Of a stretch of 8,122 bases of DNA, positions 1 through 6,953 are shown piece by piece. Below the pieces are notes generated by a model that made no database searches, was not told where the DNA came from, and saw nothing but the letters and a program-made list of their open reading frames with translations. Within the stretch, counting starts at the first letter, position 1. The number at the start of each line of letters is the position of its first letter. The DNA comes from JABFRJ01 sp031365465. Its GTDB lineage: Bacteria; Pseudomonadota; Alphaproteobacteria; Rhizobiales; Hyphomicrobiaceae. Made by a program: the position numbers and the translations under genes. The stretch is from NCBI GenBank assembly GCA_031365465.1, contig JANLYD010000075.1:1-8122 (forward strand), read 5' to 3'.

Positions 1-73
1 ATCCACACAGCCGCGTTTCTGCCCGCCCGTTCTCCTCGCAGGCGCCCCTTTTTGTCCACGGAAGTGCCAGATC
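1..73. other. Leader region upstream of the amidohydrolase
   Basis: These 73 bases hold the GGAAG ribosome site (60-64) of the amidohydrolase. The amidohydrolase frame stays open to the window edge, but contains no start codon upstream of 74 and no family sequence. I see no convincing promoter boxes. Confidence 0.4.
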
Positions 74-1243
74 ATGCCGATCATCAACCATGTCGCCTCG
101 CTGCACGAAGAGATCACAGGCTGGCGCCGCGACCTGCACGAGAATCCAGAACTGCTCTATGACGTGCACCGCACGGCCGGTTCGGTGGCTGAGAAACTCA
201 AGGCTTTCGGCTGCGATGAGGTGGTCCCGGGGATCGGGCGCACGGGCGTCGTCGGCATCATCAAGGGCAAGCGCACCGGTTCGGGACGGGTCATCGGCCT
301 CCGGGCGGATATGGACGCGCTGCCGATCGAAGAGATCACCGGGCTGCCCTATGCGTCGAAGGTCAAGGGCAAAATGCACGCGTGCGGCCATGACGGGCAC
401 ACGGCAATGCTGCTGGGTGCTGCCAAATATCTTGCCGACACCCGCAATTTCGACGGCACGGCCGTGTTGATCTTCCAGCCCGCGGAGGAAGGTGGCGCTG
501 GTGGAAAGGCCATGGTCGACGATGGGATGATGGACCGTTGGGGCGTGCAGGAGGTCTATGGAATGCACAACGCGCCGGGGCTTCCCGTCGGCATGTTCGC
601 GACGCGCACGGGCGCGCAACTGGCATCGTCGGATTCGTTCACCATCAAACTCGAGGGCAAGGGCTCGCATGCTGCCGAGCCGCACAAAGGCGTCGACACG
701 CTGGTCGTCGGGGCCAACATTCTGCTGGCGTTGCAGTCGATCGTTTCGCGCAATCTCGATCCGTTGAAATCGGGCGTGGTGACGGTTGGCGCGTTCAACG
801 GCGGGCATGTCAGCAACGTCATTCCGCAGACGGCGACTTTATTGGGGACGGTGCGCTCGCTGGCACCTGAGGTGCGGGATCTGTTGGAGACGCGCGTCGT
901 CGAGACAGCCAAAGGAATAGCGCTTGCCTATGGGGCCGTCGCCCATGTGGATTACGTGCGCATGTATCCAGTGACGGTAAACCATTCGCGTGAGACCGAT
1001 TTCGCCGTCAAGGTCGCAGCCGAGATCGTGGGCAAAGATAAAGTCGAGCCGAACGTCACGCCGATCATGGGCGCGGAAGATTTCTCGTTCATGCTCGAAT
1101 CGCGGCCGGGCAACATGATCCTGCTCGGCAACGGCAATACCGCCGCATGCCATCACCCAGCGTACGACTTCAACGACGCGGCCATCCCGCACGGCGTCAG
1201 CTATTGGGCGCGGCTGGTTGAAACGGGCATGCCTGCGGGATGA
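74..1243 (+). CDS. M20 family (M20D-type) metallo-amidohydrolase
   Basis: This 389-residue protein is a full-length M20D amidohydrolase of the hippurate hydrolase / N-acyl-amino-acid deacylase / IAA-amino-acid hydrolase group, which cleaves an amide bond to release an amino acid from an acyl group in the cytoplasm. The signatures are in order: RADMDALPIEE (77-87), HACGHDGHTAM (102-112), the Glu pair in PAEEGGAGG (E138 likely base, E139 metal ligand), YGMHN with H165, the lid/dimerisation domain with GSHAAEPHKG (about 197-206), GAEDFSFML (333-341) and CHHPAYDFND with H361. Predicted metal ligands C104, H106, E139, H165 and H361 are all present, so it should be active. There is no signal peptide. 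A GGAAG ribosome site at 60-64, nine bases upstream, supports the ATG start. Its stop overlaps the start of the RidA gene. The exact substrate cannot be told from sequence; carboxypeptidase-type annotations are possible but less precise. Confidence 0.93.
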   Translation: MPIINHVASLHEEITGWRRDLHENPELLYDVHRTAGSVAEKLKAFGCDEVVPGIGRTGVVGIIKGKRTGSGRVIGLRADMDALPIEEITGLPYASKVKGKMHACGHDGHTAMLLGAAKYLADTRNFDGTAVLIFQPAEEGGAGGKAMVDDGMMDRWGVQEVYGMHNAPGLPVGMFATRTGAQLASSDSFTIKLEGKGSHAAEPHKGVDTLVVGANILLALQSIVSRNLDPLKSGVVTVGAFNGGHVSNVIPQTATLLGTVRSLAPEVRDLLETRVVETAKGIALAYGAVAHVDYVRMYPVTVNHSRETDFAVKVAAEIVGKDKVEPNVTPIMGAEDFSFMLESRPGNMILLGNGNTAACHHPAYDFNDAAIPHGVSYWARLVETGMPAG

Positions 1244-1614
1244 TCGACTTTATCCAACAGCCGGAGGCGGGCTCGGCGCGGCCGTTCAGCCGGGCGGTGC
1301 GCGCAAACGGGATGGTCTTCGTATCCGGTCATTCGGCGCCGCACGATCCTGCACGCGGCATCCTGCGTGGCGCGACGGCGCAAGACGAGGTGCGCAACGC
1401 ATTGGCACTCTTGCGATCAATTCTCACTGATGCGGGAAGCGGGTTCGAGCGCATCGTGCAGGTAACGATGTTGATCAGCGATCCCGCCGATTACACGGCC
1501 TGCAACGAGGAATACATCAAACATTTTCCGGGCGGTCTGCCGGCGCGGCACACCGCACGTTTCGGCGTGCCGACGGATGCGCGAGTGGCGTTCGCGTGTA
1601 TCGCGCTGACCTGA
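1240..1614 (+). CDS. RidA family protein (YjgF/YER057c/UK114)
   Basis: This 124-residue protein has the size and motifs of the RidA family, small trimeric proteins that hydrolyse reactive enamine/imine intermediates or act in catabolic pathways. Visible are the strand-plus-serine motif MVFVSGHSAP (25-34), the helix EVRNALALLRSILTDAGSGFERIVQ in the middle, and LPARHTARFG near the end with R103, the arginine that binds the substrate carboxylate in archetypal RidA. The C-terminal VAFACIAL replaces the usual VEIEAIA, so the Glu equivalent to E. coli RidA E120 is missing. This points to a paralogous Rid subfamily that may not have canonical imine deaminase activity. The ATG sits in an ATGA overlap with the amidohydrolase stop, so translation is probably coupled; no strong ribosome site of its own is visible (only a weak GCGGG). 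The pairing suggests it handles a product of the amidohydrolase pathway, but this is inference. Confidence 0.9.
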   Translation: MIDFIQQPEAGSARPFSRAVRANGMVFVSGHSAPHDPARGILRGATAQDEVRNALALLRSILTDAGSGFERIVQVTMLISDPADYTACNEEYIKHFPGGLPARHTARFGVPTDARVAFACIALT

Positions 1615-1621
1615 CGGACAA

Positions 1622-2476
1622 TCAACAAAACCGCTCCATTGCGTAATCTGGGCGATCGGCTGCGGCGGGAAAAAGCGCGGCGAGTGCTTCCGGCGTCATC
1701 GGAGCGTCGAGGTGGATGGCGCTCGATACGTAGACGGTGCGCAAGCCATCGGCGATGCCGCCGGGAATGTCGGTGTGAATGCCGTCGCCGATAGCGATGA
1801 TGTCGCCGCTGCCGACTTCGCAGCCAGCCAACCCCGCGATGATGCGCCGTGCGGTTTTGTACACCGGCGGGTGAGGTTTGCCGGCGTAGGCGACGGTGCC
1901 GCCGAGGTGTTCGTAAAGCGCTGCGACACCACCTGCGCAGTAAATGATCTGGCCGCCGCGATCGACCTTGATGTCGGGATTGGCGCAGAGCATCGGCACC
2001 TTGCGCGCAGCCAGCACCTGCAATCTTTGCCGATAGTGTTCCGGCGTCTCCGTCGTATCGTCGTAGAGCCCTGAGCACAAAATGCGTTCGGCGACATCGA
2101 TGTCCGCCAAGGGGATGTCGAGGCCCTCGAACAAGGGCAAGTCGCGTTGTGGGCCGATGTGAAGCGTGGGCACGCCGCGCCATTCGGCAAGGCGTTCACG
2201 CGTCACATCGCCCGACGTGAGGACGACATCGTAGGCGGATCTGGGTACGCCGAGCGCGTCGAGTTGGGCCACGACGCCCGTGGATGGCCGTGGTGCGTTA
2301 GTGACAAAAACGATGTGCCCACCTGCTGCGCGAAACGCAGTGCAGGCGGCAACTGCCGCGGGGTAGGCCGCCACGCCATTGTGAATGACGCCCCAGATGT
2401 CGCAGATCCATGCTGCCGGACGAGGAGCCACGGCGTCCATGGCGGCAATTATCGCTGTTTCCCCGTTACCCTGCAT
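1622..2476 (-). CDS. HAD-IIA hydrolase, TIGR01459 type
   Basis: This protein of 284 residues (from the chosen ATG) belongs to the HAD superfamily subclass IIA and closely fits the uncharacterised, mainly alphaproteobacterial TIGR01459 group, whose substrate is unknown. Motif I is WICDIWGVIHNG near residue 25; the nucleophile Asp is there (D26), but the usual second Asp (general acid/base) is Trp, as I recall for the family. Motif II is FVTNAPRPS, the motif III Lys is in YAGKPHPPVY, and motif IV is IAIGDGIHTDIPGG with the Mg-binding Asp residues. The cap domain lies between motifs II and III, as in NagD-like IIA enzymes. The reading frame stays open to a TTG at 2521 and has another ATG at 2482; I prefer the ATG at 2476 because a GGAGAG lies six bases upstream, whereas the TTG has none. 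The gene follows the EAL gene by 74 bases and converges on ridA. Confidence 0.88.
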   Translation of the reverse strand: MQGNGETAIIAAMDAVAPRPAAWICDIWGVIHNGVAAYPAAVAACTAFRAAGGHIVFVTNAPRPSTGVVAQLDALGVPRSAYDVVLTSGDVTRERLAEWRGVPTLHIGPQRDLPLFEGLDIPLADIDVAERILCSGLYDDTTETPEHYRQRLQVLAARKVPMLCANPDIKVDRGGQIIYCAGGVAALYEHLGGTVAYAGKPHPPVYKTARRIIAGLAGCEVGSGDIIAIGDGIHTDIPGGIADGLRTVYVSSAIHLDAPMTPEALAALFPAAADRPDYAMERFC

Positions 2477-2482
2477 GCCCAT

Positions 2483-2488
2483 CTCTCC
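2483..2488 (-). promoter_or_regulatory. Ribosome binding site for the HAD hydrolase
   Basis: GGAGAG on the minus strand ends six bases before the ATG at 2476 and directly abuts the ATG at 2482. The spacing favours 2476 as the true start, and no comparable site precedes the TTG at 2521. Confidence 0.5.
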
Positions 2489-2550
2489 ACGCGGCGCACA
2501 ACCGCACTCGGGCGATAGCAAATGGAGATGAGCGCGACAATCGCAGTCGT

Positions 2551-4005
2551 TCAGGCAGCGGCTGAGGAAGTGAGGATGTCGGAGCGAACGGCGCGCCTGG
2601 TGCCAAACAGTGCGCCTTGGCCGAACAACACGCCGAAGCCCAGAATGCGGGCGAGCGCTTGTTCATCGTCGATGTGATTGACGATGAGCGCCAAACCGGC
2701 CGAACCCAAATGACCGCAGACGTCGGCGGCGGCGACTAGGCCACCCGTGGTCGGCAGGCCGCGTACCAGCACCTCGGTATCGAGCTTCACGAAGTCGAAG
2801 CCACGCGACTTCAATGCGTCGAAGTCCATGTCCAGATCGGTCACGCCTTCGATGGCGAAGCGCAGCCCCATGTCGGCGATAGTGGACAGAATCTCCCAGT
2901 GGATGGGCCCGAAGGCGCGCACGTCGCTCTGTTCGAACGACAGCATCAGTGCAGCGCCGTCGGCGGCGATGGTGGCGGCGGTCACTTCGGCGCGGAAGTC
3001 CTGGTCGGGAAGGGACGCGCCATGCACATGCGCCAAGATTTCAGTATCGCGGCCACGCGACTGGAAGTGCTGCGCGATGCGGGCTGCGCGAGGCAGCACT
3101 GCCGCGTCGACGCGCGGAAGCAGTCCGACGTCCCTCGCTGCGGCCAGGATCTCGTCGTGCGGCAACTCGGTGCCCGCCGCATCTTTGAAACGCACGGAAA
3201 CTTCGTAATGACGGGGGCGGTCGTATTCGATCTGCTGAATGGGCTCGAGATAGATCGTCAATCGCTCTGCCGCCAAAGCGTCGGTCAACTGCGCGGCCAT
3301 GCCGTGGGTCGACCGGGGCAGGTGCCGGGGCGCGGGGCTGTCGAAGGCCATGGTACGCGCCGCGCTCTTCAAGATGTCCGCCGGGTCGTGCGACGCCGTC
3401 GACTTGGAACGGCTGGCGACATATTCGGCCCAAGCCACCGCGGTTTCAGCTTGCACGGCGTCAGGGTCAGGCGTCGCGGCCTTTGGTCCGGGCGTCTGTT
3501 GCGCCAACGCGGCGACAAGATTTTGCAGGTGTTCGAGGCCTTGCATCGCGGGCCGCTGCGCAATGGTCTGCTCGTGATTTGAGGCGCGCATGGGCAACGG
3601 CTGTCCCGCTTGCGGCAGGACTGTGGAGGGAACGTGGTGCGCCGTATGGAGTGCGATCGGACCGTCGTTGCCGGTGGTGTCAGCCGAGGTTTGGGGGGCC
3701 GACGCGGAGTGCTTGCGACGCTGCGATTCAAGTTGCAGGGCTGGTGCCTGGCGTACCGGTTTCGGTTGCAGAATGAGGTGCAAAGCGACAAGCCCGGAGA
3801 AGACCACGCCGGCTGCGATTGCCGACTGTTGTGGCACCAGGCCGACATGAGTTTGCAATCCAAGCTTAAGCGCGAGTGCGAACGAGAGCGCGGACACGAG
3901 CGCTACTGTGTGCATCGCCACGCCGATAGCGGCGCTCGACACATCACGGTTCAGTTCGGGCACGCTGGCCGACACCGCGGCTGCGTGATCATTCGACTGG
4001 GCCAC
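2551..4005 (-). CDS. Membrane protein with degenerate EAL domain (TipF-like)
   Basis: This 484-residue protein starts with a GTG preceded by GGGA eight bases upstream. Residues about 27-50 and 61-80 are hydrophobic and form two predicted membrane helices joined by a short loop, so both ends should be cytoplasmic. Residues 81-235 are a low-complexity Ala/Pro/Gln/Thr/His linker. Residues about 236-480 are an EAL (c-di-GMP phosphodiesterase) fold, but the catalytic motifs are eroded: EAL is EVS (268-270), the NIS motif is HVHGASL, the DDFGTG metal/base motif is AIEGVTD (384-390), and the AEGVE motif is VNHIDDE. The second-strand Glu (E358), FVKLD (405-409) and FGQGALFG (461-468) remain. It is therefore probably a c-di-GMP sensor or scaffold, not an enzyme. 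Two helices, linker and inactive EAL match the layout of Caulobacter TipF, a c-di-GMP-binding flagellar factor; that link rests on recalled similarity, and no flagellar gene is nearby. Confidence 0.85.
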   Translation of the reverse strand: MAQSNDHAAAVSASVPELNRDVSSAAIGVAMHTVALVSALSFALALKLGLQTHVGLVPQQSAIAAGVVFSGLVALHLILQPKPVRQAPALQLESQRRKHSASAPQTSADTTGNDGPIALHTAHHVPSTVLPQAGQPLPMRASNHEQTIAQRPAMQGLEHLQNLVAALAQQTPGPKAATPDPDAVQAETAVAWAEYVASRSKSTASHDPADILKSAARTMAFDSPAPRHLPRSTHGMAAQLTDALAAERLTIYLEPIQQIEYDRPRHYEVSVRFKDAAGTELPHDEILAAARDVGLLPRVDAAVLPRAARIAQHFQSRGRDTEILAHVHGASLPDQDFRAEVTAATIAADGAALMLSFEQSDVRAFGPIHWEILSTIADMGLRFAIEGVTDLDMDFDALKSRGFDFVKLDTEVLVRGLPTTGGLVAAADVCGHLGSAGLALIVNHIDDEQALARILGFGVLFGQGALFGTRRAVRSDILTSSAAA

Positions 4006-4070
4006 GTGTTTTTTCCCGCGAAAGTTTGCGAATCACTCGTCACATGGATTCATTCGCGGATAGGCATCCA

Positions 4071-4088
4071 GCCGCAACCCAATGCGGC
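4071..4088 (-). repeat. Small hairpin between fdh1A and the EAL gene
   Basis: A six-base perfect inverted repeat (GCCGCA / TGCGGC) with a six-base loop lies 33-50 bases past the formate dehydrogenase alpha stop on the minus strand. No run of T follows on either strand, so it is not a classical intrinsic terminator. It might slow transcription or protect an RNA 3' end, or be chance in GC-rich DNA. Confidence 0.3.
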
Positions 4089-4106
4089 AGGCTATCACCA
4101 TGTATC

Positions 4107-4120
4107 GACGCATCAGCGTC
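4107..4120 (-). repeat. Hairpin immediately after the fdh1A stop codon
   Basis: GACGC-TGAT-GCGTC directly follows the TAA stop, a five-base stem with a four-base loop. It lacks a following U tract. Together with the hairpin at 4071-4088 it could weakly separate transcription of the formate dehydrogenase genes from the EAL gene. The rest of the 115-base gap shows no recognisable promoter that I would defend. Confidence 0.3.
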
Positions 4121-6904
4121 TTATTCGGCTGCCACTGCGGCTTTCATGACGTCGATGCGGCACGCGCAGTACTTGAATTCCGGGATTTTGCCCATCGGAT
4201 CAAGCTGCGGGTTGGTCAACATGTTGGCGGGCGCTTCGGCGAACGCGAACGGCATGAACACCATGCCTTCGGCGACATCGCGATCAAGGCGCGCTTTCAC
4301 TTCGACCGCACCGCGCCGTGTTGCGACCGTTATCCAATCGCCTGCTTCGATGCCGCGGCGCTCGGCTTCGCGTGGATGCAGGCCGGCGATGGCTTCCGGT
4401 TCCAGCGCGTCAAGCATGGTGGCGCGACGCGTCATCGATCCGGTGTGCCAATGTTCCAGCATACGGCCAGTCGTCAGCACCATCGGATATTCGGCGTCAG
4501 GCATTTCATCGGGCGCACGCAATTCGGTCGGCACGATCTTGGCGCGACCGGAGGCGGTCGGGAACGAATGCGAGAAGATGATCTCGTTGCCGGGCAGGTC
4601 GGCTGCATCGCACGGATAAGTGACGACGCCTTCGCGATTGAGCCGTTCCCAGGTGATGTTCTTCAGCGAGGGCATGACGCCGGCCATTTCGGTAAAAACT
4701 TCGCCGACGTCCTTGTAGGACCATGCGAGGCCGGTGCGGTTGGCGAGATCGCAGATCAACTCCCAATCCTGGCGTGCTTCGCCGGGTGCGGGAACAACGG
4801 GACGACCGAGTTGTACCTGGCGATTGGTATTGGTGAAGGTGCCCCACTTCTCGGCGTGTGCCGAAGACGGCAAGATGACGTCGGCGTGCCAGGCGGTTTC
4901 GGTGAGGAAGATGTCCTGCACCACCAGGTGCTCGAGCTTGGCCAACGCCTCGCGAGCGTGTTGCACATCGGGGTCGGACATGGCGGGGTTTTCGCCCATC
5001 ACGTACATGCCCTTGATCACGTCGTCGTGGATGGCGTGCATGATCTCGACGACGGTCAGGCCGCGCTTGTGCTCGAGCTTGGTGCCCCAGAAGTTTTCAT
5101 ATTCAGCAAAGATGGCGGGATTTTCGACGCTGCGATAATCCGGATAGAACATGGGGATGAGGCCGGCATCGGACGCGCCTTGCACGTTGTTCTGGCCACG
5201 CAGGGGATGTAGGCCTGTGCCGGGACGACCAGTCTGGCCGGTGATGAGCGCGAGTGCGATCAGACAGCGCGCGTTGTCGGTACCGTGGGTGTGCTGCGAG
5301 ACGCCCATGCCCCAGAAGATGATCGAGGCTTCCGAGCGGGCATAGATGCGGGCGACTTCGCGGATGGTCGGCGCGGCGATCCCGCAGATTTCGGCCATCT
5401 TTTCCGGCGCGAAGTCTTTGACGCCATCCTTGAGGCCCTCGTAGCCTTCGGTCATGGCCTGGATGTACTGCACATCGGCGAGGCCTTCCTCGATGATGGT
5501 GTGCAGCATGGCATTCAGCAGAGCGACGTCGCGTCCGGGCGTGAACTGCAGGATGTGGCTGGCGTAGCGCGAGATGCCCTGGCTCTGTCCGCGCGGATCC
5601 ATGACGATGAGTTTTGCGCCGCGCTTGGCTGCGTTCTTCAGATAGGTGGCGGCGACGGGATGGTTTTCTGCCGGGCGTGCGCCGATGACGATGATGCAGT
5701 CGCTATCTTTCGCAGCGGTGAACGGCGCGGTGACGGCGGCGGAACTCAAGCCTTCCATCAAGGCTGCAACTGAGGAGGCGTGGCAGAGCCGGGTGCAGTG
5801 ATCGACGTTGTTGGTGCCGAAGCCCTGGCGGATATATTTCTGGAACAAGTAGGCTTCTTCATTGGAGCCTTTGGCCGAGCCGAACCCGGACATCGCCTTG
5901 CCGCCGTGCTTGGCGTGGATCGCTTTGAGGCCGCTGGCTGCCTTGTCGAGCGCTTCTTCCCAGGTGGCTTCGCGGAACACGGTCGACCAGTCGGACGACC
6001 GGAGGTCCATGTTGGCGTCTTTGGCCACGCCGTCGCGACGGATGAGCGGCTTTTTGTGGCGGTCGGCGTGATGGATGTAATCGAAGCCGAAGCGGCCCTT
6101 GACGCACAGGCGGTTCTGGTTGGCTGGCCCATCTCGGCCATCGACGGCGACGATCTTGTCGTCCTTCACGTGCGCGGTGGTCTGGCAACCGACGCCGCAA
6201 TAGGGGCAGAGCGTATCGACTGACTTGTCGACCTGCACGACGCGCTTCTGGCTGGCTTTGTCGAGCAGCGACGATTCCATCAGCGCGCCGGTGGGGCACA
6301 CTTGCACGCACTCACCGCAAGCGACGCAGGTGCTGTCGCCCATGCCCTTGTCGAAGTCGAAGACGACTTTGGAACTCGCGCCGCGATAGGCCATGCCGAT
6401 CACGTCGTTGGATTGAACCTCGCGGCAGGCGCGGACGCACAAGCCGCAATTAATGCAGGCGTCGAGATTGACGGAGATAGCCGCATGGGTGGTGTCAGAT
6501 TTCGGCTTTTCGCCAGCAGGCAGGCGCGATACGGGCGCGACGCCCATCTGGTCGATCCAGGTCCAGAATTTCGACGTCTGATCATGACTGGTGTCGCGCG
6601 CGGGCTGGTCGGCCGCCAGCAGTTCGAACACCATCTCGCGCGATTTTTTGGCGCGGTCGTTCGCGGTGTTGACCTTCATGCCGGCTGCAGGCTTGCGCTG
6701 GCAGGAGGCGGCCAGCACCCGCTCGCCTTCGACTTCGACCATGCAGGCGCGGCAGTTGCCGTCGGCGCGATAACCGGGCGCCGGATGCCAGCAGAGATGC
6801 GGGATGGTCGTGCCGTGCCGCTGCGCGACCTGCCAGATCGTTTCACCGGGTGCCGCTTCGACCGTCTTGCCGTCGAGCGTGAAGAAGATGGGCTGCGTGG
6901 TCAT
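4121..6904 (-). CDS. fdh1A: NAD-linked formate dehydrogenase alpha subunit, FDH1 type
   Basis: This 927-residue catalytic subunit oxidises formate to CO2 at a Mo- or W-bis-MGD centre and passes electrons along Fe-S clusters to the NAD-reducing beta subunit. From the N-terminus: a [2Fe-2S] ferredoxin domain (C38, C51, C54, C68), two [4Fe-4S] ferredoxin motifs (C150/153/156/160 and C193/196/199/203), the cofactor-proximal [4Fe-4S] motif (C233, C236, C240, C267), the molybdopterin oxidoreductase core, and a C-terminal dinucleotide-binding domain (from about 800, with LTTGRMLEHWHTGSMTRR). The metal ligand is Cys, not selenocysteine: C374 followed by H375 in NVDHCTRLCHASSV. Residues 69-149 hold no Cys, so the His-Cys cluster of FdsA is absent; this and overall similarity fit the FDH1 alpha subunit of Methylorubrum extorquens. 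The frame extends to 7024, but that would overlap the PIN toxin; homology begins at TIFFTLDG-like sequence after 6904. No strong ribosome site precedes this ATG. Confidence 0.95.
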   Translation of the reverse strand: MTTQPIFFTLDGKTVEAAPGETIWQVAQRHGTTIPHLCWHPAPGYRADGNCRACMVEVEGERVLAASCQRKPAAGMKVNTANDRAKKSREMVFELLAADQPARDTSHDQTSKFWTWIDQMGVAPVSRLPAGEKPKSDTTHAAISVNLDACINCGLCVRACREVQSNDVIGMAYRGASSKVVFDFDKGMGDSTCVACGECVQVCPTGALMESSLLDKASQKRVVQVDKSVDTLCPYCGVGCQTTAHVKDDKIVAVDGRDGPANQNRLCVKGRFGFDYIHHADRHKKPLIRRDGVAKDANMDLRSSDWSTVFREATWEEALDKAASGLKAIHAKHGGKAMSGFGSAKGSNEEAYLFQKYIRQGFGTNNVDHCTRLCHASSVAALMEGLSSAAVTAPFTAAKDSDCIIVIGARPAENHPVAATYLKNAAKRGAKLIVMDPRGQSQGISRYASHILQFTPGRDVALLNAMLHTIIEEGLADVQYIQAMTEGYEGLKDGVKDFAPEKMAEICGIAAPTIREVARIYARSEASIIFWGMGVSQHTHGTDNARCLIALALITGQTGRPGTGLHPLRGQNNVQGASDAGLIPMFYPDYRSVENPAIFAEYENFWGTKLEHKRGLTVVEIMHAIHDDVIKGMYVMGENPAMSDPDVQHAREALAKLEHLVVQDIFLTETAWHADVILPSSAHAEKWGTFTNTNRQVQLGRPVVPAPGEARQDWELICDLANRTGLAWSYKDVGEVFTEMAGVMPSLKNITWERLNREGVVTYPCDAADLPGNEIIFSHSFPTASGRAKIVPTELRAPDEMPDAEYPMVLTTGRMLEHWHTGSMTRRATMLDALEPEAIAGLHPREAERRGIEAGDWITVATRRGAVEVKARLDRDVAEGMVFMPFAFAEAPANMLTNPQLDPMGKIPEFKYCACRIDVMKAAVAAE

Positions 6905-6953
6905 GGGGCGGGATCCGGTGGCGTACGACGTGAGGAGATGTGTTTGACCGAAG

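Noticed and set aside
2477..2521. TTG start at 2521 for the HAD hydrolase
   Set aside because: No ribosome site precedes it, and the extra residues are before the family homology; the GGAGAG favours 2476.
4006..4017. Run of T on the plus strand as an intrinsic terminator
   Set aside because: No GC-rich stem lies directly before it on the plus strand, and no plus-strand gene ends there; on the minus strand it is just the A-rich spacer of the EAL ribosome site.
3610..4149. Plus-strand open frame across the EAL gene start and the following gap
   Set aside because: Opposite the membrane helices of the EAL protein; no motif and no ribosome site.
4082..5212. Long plus-strand open frame (376 residues) antisense to fdh1A
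   Set aside because: It lies opposite strongly recognisable Fe-S oxidoreductase sequence, has a His/Gly/Asp-rich composition typical of antisense frames in GC-rich genes, and shows no family motif.
4121..6904. Selenocysteine-type formate dehydrogenase
   Set aside because: The active-site position has a Cys codon and not an in-frame TGA; the frame is uninterrupted.
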